Assembly (NCBI GenBank): GCA_963575645.1
Contig: OY754464.1
Span: forward strand, 48,660,192 to 48,724,191
From: Xanthostigma xanthostigma
Taxonomy: Eukaryota > Arthropoda > Insecta > Raphidioptera > Raphidiidae
Direction: 5' to 3'
Length of the DNA: 64,000 nt
Positions 34,944-45,505 of the stretch are shown piece by piece. Position 1 is the first letter of the stretch; each line of letters begins with the position of its first letter. Below the pieces are notes generated by a model. That model was not told the DNA's origin. It worked only from the letters and a program-made list of their open reading frames with translations, and ran no database searches. The position numbers and the translations under genes are program-made.

Positions 34944-36886
34944 ATGAAATCGGACTACCAGATCACCGTTGGCAGCAAAAAATGGCCACAGTGTTTAGTA
35001 ATATTTGGAAGTAAGTTAATAATTTGATCAAGAAAAAAATTAAATTCGACAATGTGAGGATATTCAGAAAATGATCTTAGAAGTAATTGTAATATTTTAT
35101 TGTTATTATATAGACACTATTTCGAACGTTTTTTAGCATGATTGATTACGGTTAGACGAAACCCGATTCATACATGAAGGTTCGGTTACTCGCTTCGGAA
35201 TTCTTCGAACAGTTAGAATGAAACCAAATTCATATACAAGCGTGCTAAAAAGGATCATTCAGATTTGTTTCTTTATAACAATGCAAAATGAAATAATTAT
35301 TTTTCTTTTGATTATTATTCTAATCAAAAGAAAAATAATTATCTCGTATTTATCGACAAAAGACCAAACATTTATGGTAATCGAGTAGGGATCGCTGACG
35401 GACTTTCGATCAAAAAAAGCCTGTATTAGATGAATTTATCTATTATTTTATTATGAACACTTTTAATTGCAAAATATTGTTGTCCAACGGTATTCATTCT
35501 ATTCCGTTTATACTCACATTTCAAATATTTTCGTTTTTAGTTTGCTTAACAATGATGTCAAGCGGTATCCATTATGGCTGGACATCACCGACAGTACCGA
35601 AACTATTATCGAACAGCTCCGAAATTCGAATAACATCGACTGAAGCTTCGACTATTTACGTCGTTCAACCATTGGGACATTTAATTGGTTGTCCTGTTGG
35701 AGCACTGGTTGTTAATTACATTGGACCTAAATGGTTGTTGATATCAACAGCTGTTCCTCAATTGATAGCATGGCTTATGATAGGATTTGCAAACCAAGCA
35801 AATATGATAATTATAGCTCGACTCGTAGCAGGATTTGGTGAATCCTTCTTGTATATTAGCGTAGGCATGTACGTTGCTGAATCAGTTGAGCCAAAAGTTC
35901 GTGGTGTTTTGGGTGGTTTACCTATTGCTTTTGGTGTTATTGGTATGCTATTAATAAACATATTTGGTGCTTATTATCCAGTAAGATTGGTTGCATTTGT
36001 AGCTTGTTCGTTACCAATTTTATTTATATCAATATTTATTTGGATGCCCGATTCACCATACCATCTTTTAGCAAAAAATAAACGGGATGCCGCTTATAAA
36101 TCTTTACAGAGATTGAGAGGCGTGAAAAACGTCGACAACGAATTTGAATCAATTACAATAGCTGTCGCCAAACAAAATTTAAATCCAGGTTCGTTTCTAA
36201 AATTAATAACGGTTAGAAGTTATCGAAAGGCAATGATGATTATGATTGGCCTGAGATTGTTTCAGCAAGCAAGTGGACCCGCGGTGTTCACTTTCTATAC
36301 AGTAATTATTTTCCGACAAACAGGTATTCACATACCCCCTGAACTTTGTGCTATAATATATACGGCTATTCAATGTCTGATGCTGTTGTTTTTCACTCCG
36401 TTGCTAGATAAATTTGGTAGAAAACCTCTTTTTATTATATCTGCTATTGGAACGAGTATTTTTCTAGCTCTAACGGGTACATATTTTTATTTGAAAGATA
36501 AAGAGATTTGTAATACAGCCAGTCTTCAATGGATGCCTGGAATTGGTATGTTTGGATATGTAATTATGTATTGTTTTGGATTTGGATTGATTCCAACTTT
36601 AATGTTAGGAGAACTATTTTCGGCTAATGTAAAACCGAAAGCTATATGTGTCAATACCATATTTTACGCAATTTCTTCGAGTCTTTTAGCAAGATTGTTT
36701 CAAACGATGGTTTCTGAGGTCGGTATGTTTTTACCGTTTTATGTATACTCTGGTTGTAGTTTTATAGCAGTATTTTTTGCGTTCTATTTTGTACCTGAAA
36801 CTAAAGGAAAATCATTAGAAGATATCCAAAATTGGATGAGTGATGGAAAAATGTTTACAAAAAATAATAACAGTTACGAATTATAA
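34944..36886 (+). CDS. Facilitated trehalose/sugar transporter (Tret1-like), two coding exons
   Basis: Sugar porter of the major facilitator superfamily, probably in the plasma membrane. Proposed model: exon 1 at 34944-35010 (MKSDYQITVGSKKWPQCLVI, then FG), intron 35011-35540 with GTAAGT donor and TTTTCGTTTTTAG acceptor, exon 2 at 35541-36886. Exon 1 leaves one base and exon 2 supplies two, so the frame is kept through the junction (ATT, Ile23). The product is 470 residues, a normal length. Motifs: GWTSP at 35-39, a degenerate first loop motif (NYIGPK instead of DRxGRR), FQQASGP in helix 7, DKFGRK from 312, PETKG from 441. About 12 hydrophobic segments. A single-exon reading from 35453 would add an unrelated hydrophobic N terminus that I take to be intronic. 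Substrate (trehalose or other sugar) is inferred from family. ATTAAA directly after the stop may be the poly(A) signal. Confidence 0.85.
35293..35342. repeat. Perfect 22-bp hairpin in the proposed transporter intron
   Basis: Arms 35293-35314 and 35321-35342 are exact complements (ATAATTATTTTTC... ) around a six-base loop. It lies about 200 bases before the proposed splice acceptor. It may be a small inverted-repeat insertion; a role in splicing is conjecture. Confidence 0.8.
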
Positions 36887-37657
36887 ATTAAATATAAAAA
36901 ACAACAAATTAGTTACTTCTTAGCCACAACAATCTATTTTTTTTATGTACATTTCGAGAGCGATACTTCCACCGACAGCAGCTTTGAAATGCTATACTAT
37001 GGGGTCATGCCTCTGACTGTGATCGAGTATTCAAAGCTCAAAAGTAGAGCTTCAAAGTGTAGCAATAGCTCATTGTGTATAGGCAGCCAACTTTACAATA
37101 AGCTGCCATCAAAAATAAAAAAGTGGACAGTTTTAATAAATTTAAGAAACTTTTAACGGACTATTTTGTCGAGAAATGCCTTTATTGTAATCCTTTTTAA
37201 TTTTATATATTTATGATGTTTTTATACTCTTCTTTAGAATCACAAATAAAAAATATATCTATCTATACGTTCAGATCTCGCCTATGATGATTTGTAATAT
37301 AAATAATTGTATCAGATAACTAAGGAAAAATTTACCTTATTTTTTGTGAAAAACACGCTTATAATCAGTGCACTTAAAAGTCGAAAATAAATATTGTTCT
37401 CTTCTAAGCGTGGCACACTCACTATACCTATATTTCATTTAATGCATAGAGTGCCCTAAGCTTTTGAACGTTAAGTATAAAGAAATGCATTTTCTACTTT
37501 TGTGCGTGATATAAGAGTGTTTTAGGCTTTTTTTAAACCATTTTCAACTCTTGCATCACTAGAGTACAGTCTAATTAATTATCTGATATGACGGAGGTAG
37601 TTATTTCAACAGATATATATTGTCACGCATTCTCTTCATCTCTGCCAATGCGTCAGT
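36887..37657 (+). other. Downstream region with a LINE 3' end
   Basis: About 37060-37262 encodes a decayed LINE protein end (CIGSQLYNKLPSKIKKW, then a frameshifted KLL segment) followed by a 3' region and a TATCTATCTAT tail. 36935-36990 has an ATTTCGAGAGCGAT segment related to the Penelope-type arm at 27384. The remainder is unremarkable. Confidence 0.5.
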
Positions 37658-37930
37658 ATAATAATTAGGGATGCATCGATACGCCTTTTCGCCGATACGA
37701 TACCGATACTCTTATAAAAATATCGGCGATACCGATACCGATACGCTTATTGTGAATTCAAAAATGAAGGTATAATAAATAAATCACAAGTCAGATTTTT
37801 TTTATTAATATAAAAAGTAGAGACATAGGTTAATATTAGATAATTAAAAATTTTAGTATTTAAAATTAACATTGATAAGATTTTTGTTTAAAAAACAAAG
37901 TAATCTTAAGTTTTGCGGAGAAAGGCGATT

Positions 37931-38137
37931 TCACAAGTCTGTTTGAATAAGACCTGCGCTGGAAAATAGTCTCTCAGATGCGACAGAACTCATTTGGAAA
38001 CTAAAGTACTTCTGCGCAATTTTTTTCAAATTTGGGTATAAGACGTCATTGCGCCAGAAAACGAATGGATCTGCATTTCTCGATAAATTGGGAGACCTTA
38101 GGTATCTCTCGACTTCTTCTTTGAGAGAATTACACAT
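37931..38137 (-). pseudogene. hAT transposase C-terminal dimerisation fragment
   Basis: Minus-strand reading contains EVERYLRSPNLSRNADPFVF, the W of FWRND, YPNLKKIAQKYFSFQMSSVA and SERLFSSAG. This is the hAT family C-terminal dimerisation domain in the correct order. The BED finger and RNase H-like catalytic core are absent. The upstream end is cut off by the BEL insertion 18 bp away. Confidence 0.9.
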
Positions 38138-38155
38138 TTTTAAATTAAAAAGTAT

Positions 38156-38326
38156 TGTTCGGACATCCTGTATATCTGAATTCGACGATATTGAATAATA
38201 TTTTTTTGTTATTGCATAACTGCATTTTTGTTTAAAACTTAAATTTATTTTAAAATTTGAAATAAAATGTATTATTATAAGCCTAGCATTCAGTTAATAA
38301 AGTTCTTATTAAAATTTATATCAACA
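38156..38326 (+). repeat. 5' LTR of BEL element
   Basis: TGTTCGGACA ... ATATCAACA, 171 bp. Contains AATAAA near 38263 and 38299, possible polyadenylation signals. Confidence 0.93.
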
Positions 38327-38331
38327 TTTTT

Positions 38332-38349
38332 TGGTGCCGAAACCAGGGA
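38332..38349 (+). other. Primer-binding site of BEL element
   Basis: TGGTGCCGAAACCAGGGA begins five bases after the LTR. The TGG start and position fit a tRNA 3'-end complement. I do not name the tRNA. Confidence 0.7.
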
Positions 38350-38742
38350 AAGACGTGGTACATGTCTATTTGGAACTAGCTATTCACCAAATCATTGGAA
38401 ATTTGCGAAGTACCAAATTCATTTATCAATGATCTTTCATCATATCATCGAATCGACAACTGAAATCATAATTTTCAACAAAATTATTCGCCATTTTATC
38501 GTCAAAAAATCCAGGTCATTACATCACAATATTGAACATCGCACGCTTTCTGAAGACTTTGCAGTCTACGTTTTTGGTGAGTTCTTCTATCAATTCTGTC
38601 ATTTCGACCTTTCCTTAACATTAATCCTGTACAAGAACATGCTTCGATTTACAAACTAACAATTTAAAAATTTAAACGCAATACGAACATTTTATTTTGT
38701 TTATTCTCATTTCAATATTTCATATCATTAAAAACATTTAAA
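38350..38742 (+). other. Leader of BEL element
   Basis: Untranslated stretch before gag-pol. An open frame (38267-38659) begins inside the LTR and has no motif; I treat it as non-coding. Confidence 0.5.
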
Positions 38743-41700
38743 ATGCCTGAAACTTCTAGCGAATTATCTGCACTTATTTTCAAAAGAGGCCAAATTAAAG
38801 CTCAACTTACGAGATTTAAAAATTTCTTTCAAGCTTACGAGCATGAAGACGTTCTTCCGTTAAAATTAAGATTAGCGAAGTTCGAACCAGTGTGGACCGA
38901 ATTTGAAAATGTCCAATCCGCGATAGAATTTAAAGATCGAACTGAAGCTCAAGAGTTAGAACGCGAATCATTTGAATCGTCCTATTTCGAGTTAATGGCG
39001 TCAGTTACGACTTTTATAAATGATAGAGCTAACACAACCGAACTAAATATTACAAACACACATTTAGCTTCAAAAGTAAAATTACCCACTATTTCATTGC
39101 CTACATTTGCTGGGGAATACGAAGAGTGGTTACCTTTCTTTGATACTTTTTCATCTCTAATTGACTCTGATGATGGTTTATCAAACATTCAAAAATTTCA
39201 CTACCTACGCTCTGCCTTAAAAGGCAATGCAGCTGAAGTAATTAATGCTCTTGAAGTCTCTTCTGATAATTATCTAGTTGCCTGGACATTATTAAAAGAA
39301 AGATTTCAAAACAAAAGAGCTATCATACAAAAGCATATCAGAGCATTATTTGAAATTAAACCGATTATAAAAGAATCATCAACATTGTTGCGAGCATTAT
39401 CCGATAATTTTCTGAAACATTTGAGATCATTGAAAGCCTTAGGTTTGCCAACTGACAATTGGGACGCTTTAATTCATTTACTTTCAACAAAACTTGATAA
39501 TCGAACCAAGCGTGAATGGGAAACTTACATACACGAAAATGTTGAAGCTGATTTACCAACTATTAATGATTTTTCTAAATTCGTTACTCAAAGATGTCAA
39601 ATTTTAGAAGCAATTAATCAGGATCAAAACAAATCAGTCACATCTACGTCACACGTTGTGACTCAGCCAACATGTTTGTTCTGTAAACAATCACATATAA
39701 TTTACCATTGCAAAGAATTTCTTAAACTAGATATTCCACAAAGACTATCTAATATTAGAAAATTGAAATTATGTACAAATTGTTTAAAAGCAGGGCATTC
39801 TTCAAGTAATTGCACTGCTGGAAATTGTAAAATTTGTCATAAAAAACATAACACCTTGCTACATCTTAACAATACTAATTCTGATTCAACAAATAATGTA
39901 GTGAGTAATTCGCAATCAGCATCTGCAAATGCGCAGGTTCGCACTGACAACAATAGTCAACCAGCATTTTCTAACGGGTCTACCGACAACACAAGTAACC
40001 ATTCAGTTCCATCTAACTGTCATCACACTGCAAATATGTCCGATATTTTATTATCTACAGCTCTCGTCAAAATAATCGATTTCCGTGGTGCGTCTCATAT
40101 TTGTAGAGCGCTTTTAGATTCGGGTTCTCAATCGTCATTCATTACTGAATCACTTTGTCAACAATTAGGTTTGCGCAAAATTAAAACTCAATTACCAATC
40201 TCAGGTATCAATCAAGCTCGGTCGTTTGTGAAACATTGCGTTGAAGTAGTCATATCATCACGTTTAAACGATTTTTGTATAAATTTAAAATGTTGTGTTT
40301 TACCTAAAATTACGCAAGATTTACCTCTGAATCAATTTGATATCACTTCGATTAAATTACCGAATCACTTGCAACTCGCTGACCCCCAATTTAATATTCC
40401 TGATAAAATAGATCTACTGTTAGGTTCCGAATTTTTCTGGGATATTTTACAGGGTGGTTCATTGCAAATAAATACCAGTCATTCAATTTTCATGTTACGG
40501 GAATCTAAATTAGGGTGGATAGTTTCCGGTAAGCCGTGTTCAGCGGAAAATCAATTTTCTATGTCTACAGTTTGTCTGTCTACTTTATCACTCACATCAA
40601 GTTTGGATGAACAGTTGTCAAGATTTTGGGACATTGAAGATTGTTCAAGTCAATCATCTCTCACAGTTGAGGAGCAACAATGTGAGACACATTTTCATGA
40701 AAATATGCATCGAGAATCATCTGGTAAAATCGTTGTTAAACTTCCATTTAAAATAAATCCTAGTCACTTAGGTAATTCAATACAAACTGCTCTCCGCAGA
40801 TATTATGCTCTTGAGAAGCGCCTTAATACGAGCCCCAATATTCAAGTTCAATATTCGAAATTTATGCAAGAGTACATATCTCTCAATCATATGGAATTTG
40901 TTTCAAATTTGGATGAATTTAACATTTCCGAATCATATTGCTTTCTACCTCATCATCCAGTAATTAAAGATTCCAGTACTACAACCAAGTTAAGAGTCGT
41001 TTTTGACGCTTCTGTTAAAACATCATCTGGATTATCATTAAACGATATATTAATGGTAGGACCAACCATACAAGATGATCTTTTTTCAATTGTATGTCGT
41101 TTTCGCAAACACAAATATGCACTGACAGCAGATATCACAAAAATGTATCGACAAATAATTCTTCATCCATCAGACAGAAATTATCAATTAATTTTATGGA
41201 GGGAGAATATACATGAACCCATCAAGGTTTATCGTTTAAACACGGTTACTTATGGCACTGCGTCAGCGCCATATTTAGCTATTCGAAGTATTCAACAATT
41301 AGCACGCGATCAATATCATAATTTTTCTTTAGCTTCACAAATAGCTTTAAATGACTTCTACGTCGATGATGTTTTAACAGGAGCAGACACTTTAGAAACC
41401 GCAATTGCCGCACGCGATCAATTAATTTCTTTGTTTGCTACATCCGGTATTCAACTGCGAAAATGGTCAAGCAATGATTCAAATTTAATTATCGATTTAC
41501 CAGTTGAACTTCGTGAATCTCAAAACGCTGTAAATTTAGATTTAGATTATACAATCAAAACATTAGGCCTTTCGTGGAACCCATCTCTAGATGTGTATCA
41601 ATTTAATTCGTTCACTTTCGAAAATACTGAAATCACAAAAAGAACCGTAATTTCTAATATTGCTAGAATTTTTGACCCCCTTGGTCTTGTTGGACCTACT

Positions 41701-43955
41701 ATAGTCACTTTAAAGATCTTTCTACAGCAATTATGGAAACTTAATTTACATTGGGATGACTCATTGCCAGCTTCTTTACAAAAACAGTGGTTAAATTACT
41801 GTCGTCAGTTAGTTAGTCTATCAAAATTGCGAATTCCTCGGTACATTCTCAGTAATTCTCAAGAATCAGAGATTGAAATACACGGATTCTGTGATGCATC
41901 TGAACTTGCATATGGAGCATGTATCTATATGAGAACCAAACATTCACATAAAATTAAGTCAATTTTAATTTGCTCCAAATCGCGCGTAGCTCCTATAAAA
42001 AGGTCTCTTTGCCTCGTTTAGAACTCTGTGGTGCAGTACTGTTGGCCAGATTAATGTCTAAAACAATCGCAGCACTGAAAATGTCAATTAATAATATACA
42101 TTACTGGACCGATTCCAAAATAGTTTTATCGTGGATAAGTGCGTCCTCCTCTAAATGGAAAACCTTTGTGGCAACACAAGTGGCTGAAATTCAGTCTTTA
42201 ACAAAACATAATTCATGGCATCATGTCAATTCAAAGGAAAATCCGGCTGATTACATTTCGCGAGGTGTTCCTTCTGAACAATTACTAACATTACATACTT
42301 GGTGGTCAGGTCCTTGTTGGCTCAGTAACAACTGGGATATACCTTTGATAGATCATTATAATCAAAATATTACTGATATACCCGAACAAAGAAAATCAGT
42401 CATGGTGGTATCAGTTTCAACAAACAATATGTTATTTGATAAATTTTCTTCATTTCTTAAATTACAGCGCGTAGTTGCATATTGTTTCCGTTTTTACAAT
42501 AATTGTAAAACTGATCGTAAGTCTCAAAATTTGTTGGACTTGACTGTTTCAGAATTAAATTTTGCAACAAATTGTTTAATAAAATTAGCCCAAAATGACG
42601 AATTTTCTTCTGAGCTACACAGTTTGAAAACTCACACTAAAATTAATTCAAAGAGCAAATTATTAAATTTAAATCCGTTTTTAGACGACCTTGAAATTAT
42701 TCGAGTTGGTGGTCGTCTAAAACATGCAAATCTCACGTATGAGCAAAAATTTCCTATTATTCTTCCTGCTAATCATACTTTAACAAAACTGATCATAAAA
42801 CACGAGCATATTTTGCAACTTCATGCTGGTCCTCAAGCTTTATTGGCAACAATTAGGTTAAAATATTGGCCTCTGAATGCAAAAATTACTGTTCGAAAAA
42901 TAGTAAAACAGTGCATTATTTGTTTCAAAGTTAAAGCTACAACGCCTCAACCCATTATGGGCTATTTACCTTTACACAGAATTGAACCAGCACGACCTTT
43001 TGTGAACTGTGGAGTGGACTATTGTGGTCCATTTCAGATTTTGCAAAGTTTAACTCGACGTAAAATTCCTATAAAATCATACGCTGCAATATTTGTTTGT
43101 TTTGCGACTAAAGCGGTCCATATTGAACTGGTAGGTGATCTGACAACAGAAGCGTTTATCAATGCTCTCAAACGTTTTATAGCTCGTAGAGGAAGGTGCG
43201 CTCATATATATTCTGACAATGCAACTAATTTCGTAGGTGCAAACAGAGAATTAATAGAATTAAAACATCTGTTTCATGACAAACACAATCAGAGTCAAAT
43301 TGCAAATTTTTTAACGACCCAGTCCATAGTATGGCATTTCATTCCGCCTCGTTCCCCCCATTTTGGCGGTCTGTGGGAGGCCGCAGTAAAGTCATTAAAA
43401 TACCATTTAAAACGTATTGTCGGAAGTACTTTGTTAACATTTGAAGAAATGATGACATTGTTAGTTCAAATCGAAGCATGTCTCAATTCCCGTCCGTTAA
43501 CACCTTTGTCTTCCGATCCCAACGACCTAATTCCCCTTACTCCCGGTCATTTTTTGATAGGAGACTCATTATCTGCAATACAAGAACCTGATTTGATACC
43601 GCTGAACGCAAATCGTTTGTCAAGATGGCGTCGTATACAACAATTAACGCAATCGTTCTGGCAAAGATGGTCTACTGAATATTTGAGTACGCTACAAAAA
43701 CGTGCAAAATGGACAAACCACTGTAACAATGTGACAGCTGGTACTATGGTGCTTTTACGTGAAGATCACACACCGCCATTAAATTGGATCTTGGGCCGTA
43801 TTTTGGATGTTTATCCTGGATCAGACAATACCGTTCGTGTGGTGTCCGTTAAAACAGCACGCGGCATTTTCGAACGTTCAACAACGAAAATATGTCTACT
43901 CCCATTTCAAGACAACAGTGAACACGAAGTCAGCACAGCGTCAATCAATACTTGA
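38743..43955 (+). pseudogene. BEL/Pao Gag-Pol polyprotein, one frameshift
   Basis: Reads from ATG 38743 to the stop at 42021, then continues in another frame from about 41995 to 43955. The overlap fits one lost A in the run ATAAAAAGG (41996-42001): SRVAPIK on one side joins VSLPRLELCGAVLLARL on the other. First part: DUF1759-type gag with PTFAGEYEEWLPFFDTF (about residues 115-250), Cys-rich knuckles from C311, protease LLDSGSQSSF with D459, RT with D797 and YVDD at 873-876, RNase H start (CDASELAYGA). Second part (counted from 41970): RNase H end, integrase zinc finger ending CIICF at 315-318, catalytic D350, D416, E470, then the BEL C-terminal domain (NWILGRILDVYPGSD). All catalytic residues are present; only the shift inactivates it. 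Confidence 0.93.
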
Positions 43956-43974
43956 AAGTTCAAAATTCACTTTC

Positions 43975-43987
43975 AACGGGGGCGGCA
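43975..43987 (+). other. Polypurine tract of BEL element
   Basis: Short G-rich stretch (CGGGGGCGGCA) directly before the 3' LTR, interrupted by pyrimidines. Position supports it as plus-strand primer. Confidence 0.6.
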
Positions 43988-44158
43988 TGTTCGGACATCC
44001 TGTATATCTGAATTCGACGATATTGAATAATATATTTTTGTTATTGCATAACTGCATTTTTGTTTAAAACTTAAATTTATTTTAAAATTTGAAATAAAAT
44101 GTATTATTATAAGCCTAGCATTCAGTTAATAAAGTTCTTATTAAAATTTATATCAACA
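43988..44158 (+). repeat. 3' LTR of BEL element
   Basis: Copy of 38156-38326 with one substitution noticed. Followed by AGTAT, the right target duplication. Confidence 0.93.
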
Positions 44159-44265
44159 AGTATCGTTGAATCGGTCATACAAATATCGTCGATACCGATA
44201 TATCGGCTAACCCGAAGTATCGCCGATATATCGGTATCGGTATCGGATGCATCGCTAATAATAAT

Positions 44266-44608
44266 AATAATAATAATCATAATAAAATTTATTTTCATAT
44301 AGGTAGCCAAAAAGTCATGAAAGTGTCTTTTCAAAAATCTTAATTTAAATATTATAAATCTGATATAGAGTGTCTTTCCATTAACGTTTGAGCAACCCAA
44401 CCCATCGATTTGAAGTCCATTTAGTAACGACACGTTTTCCCGCCATCAACAACAGGACGTCATGTTTTCTATTGTCATTTTTAACTTGTAATATAAATAT
44501 ATAGCCAAAATATCAGAATATTATATTATGGGAAATTATAAAACGGTCGAATAAAAAAAAAATTGGTGACTGATGATGAGATACTGTTTTAATAACTTGA
44601 GATATAAA
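44266..44608. other. Spacer, nothing recognised
   Basis: No gene; AT-rich DNA after the hAT right end. Confidence 0.45.
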
Positions 44609-44619
44609 AATAATGGTTG

Positions 44620-44748
44620 GGTGACTAAATTACTAAGTGAGCGACTAAATTACTAAGTGAGCGACTAAATTACTAAGTGTGCGACTAAATTATTAAGTGA
44701 GCGACTAAATTACTAAGTGTGCGACTAAATTATTAAGTGAGCGACTAA
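44620..44748 (+). repeat. 20-bp tandem array
   Basis: About 6.5 copies of GTGAGCGACTAAATTACTAA with a few substitutions (GTGTGCG, ATTATTAA). The same unit occurs inverted at 45430-45460. Confidence 0.92.
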
Positions 44749-44869
44749 AATGCCTTCGGTAATTTTGAAGCAGATAACTTCTTTTGTTTTTACTTTTTAT
44801 TTTTTTCTTCACTTTGAGATTAAAAAAAAACTCACATTTTCATGAAGATTGAAAACCACCGCTTTTTTT

Positions 44870-45129
44870 GATAAAGGGGTATGCGAATTGTCTCGCAGTG
44901 TAACGCGATGGGGCAAAGGTGGAGTTTTTAAAAAAATAATTCCGGGGTGAACGATAAACGGGTATGCGAATTGTAATTCCGGGGTGAACGATAAAGGGGT
45001 ATGCGAATTGTCTCGCAGTGAAACGGGAAGGGGCAAATGTGGAGTTTTTAAAAAAACAATTCCGGGGTGAACGATAAACGGGTATGCGAATTGTAATTCC
45101 GGGGTGAACGATAACTGGGTATGCAAATT
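44870..45129 (+). repeat. 120-bp tandem array with inner sub-repeat
   Basis: GATAAAGGGGT recurs at 44870 and 44990, and as GATAACTGGGT at 45110, an exact 120-bp period for about 2.2 copies. Within each unit a 37-bp piece (TTCCGGGGTGAACGATAAA...) is itself doubled. Because 120 is a multiple of three, a minus-strand open frame (44809-45126) shows a 40-residue repeat (SFTPELQFAYPFIVHPGI). No domain is recognised. Confidence 0.9.
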
Positions 45130-45132
45130 AAA

Positions 45133-45240
45133 TAGTTAATTGTTTGAATAGAACTGCGTTTTCTAAAAATGTATATTTTATTGACAGTCAATAAAATATA
45201 TATATTTTAGAAAACGCAGTTCTATTTAAACAATTATCTA
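45133..45240. repeat. Hairpin
   Basis: Arms of about 50 bp (about 45136-45184, 45188-45236) with CTGCGTTTTCTA and its complement, nearly perfect with almost no loop (GACAGTC centre). Confidence 0.85.
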
Positions 45241-45505
45241 TTAACAAAATGCCGCTCAGAATAAATAAATCATTTGCCAAATTTTGAAAAAAATGCAGGA
45301 CGAAACATTGACACTCAAACAAATATTAGGTCGCTCAAATATTATGAAGTTTCCCATTTTGTATTTTAAGTAACTCAAATGGATGTTTGTAAGTTGCTGT
45401 TCCGTTGATTTCTCGTCACGCGCAGTCAGTCGCTCACTTAGTAATTTAGTCACCCAACTATTATTTTCTCGTCACGCGCAGTTAGTCGCTCACTTAGTAA
45501 TACAG

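Larger units (their letters stand above)
38156..44158 (+). mobile_element. BEL/Pao LTR retrotransposon
   Basis: A 6,003-bp element with 171-bp LTRs, TG...CA ends and a 5-bp target duplication AGTAT (38151-38155, 44159-44163). Internal order gag, protease, RT, RNase H, integrase is that of BEL/Pao. The LTRs differ at one position that I can see (T versus A about 38200/44032), so it is young. One frameshift near 41990-42000 breaks pol. It sits inside the hAT derivative and is therefore younger than it. Confidence 0.95.
37666..44257 (-). mobile_element. hAT deletion derivative, split by a BEL element
   Basis: Ends TAGGGATGCATCGATACG on the left and TAGCGATGCATCCGATAC on the right (read inward), flanked by 8-bp duplications ATAATAAT (37658-37665, 44258-44265). 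The duplication is in low-complexity DNA, so it is supportive rather than decisive. Subterminal repeats of CGATACCGATA occur at both ends. Without the BEL insertion only about 580 bp remain, holding the end of a hAT transposase. The element was already a short derivative or was one when BEL inserted. Confidence 0.82.
44609..45466. repeat. Composite repeat locus with inverted ends
   Basis: Left end ATAATGGTTGGGTGACTAAA (44613 on) and right end around 45430-45466 are inverted complements over about 37 bp. Between them lie a 20-bp tandem array, a 120-bp tandem array and a hairpin. A second partial copy of the right end (GTCGCTCACTTAGTAATACA) follows at about 45485-45505. No transposase. Class unknown. 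Confidence 0.65.

Noticed and set aside
35453..35540. N terminus of the transporter from ATG 35453
   Set aside because: The stretch is better explained as intron: donor, acceptor and phase fit an upstream exon, and the peptide does not look like the family's N terminus.
38267..38659. 130-codon ORF at the BEL 5' end as a gene
   Set aside because: Begins within the LTR, spans the primer-binding site, and has no motif.
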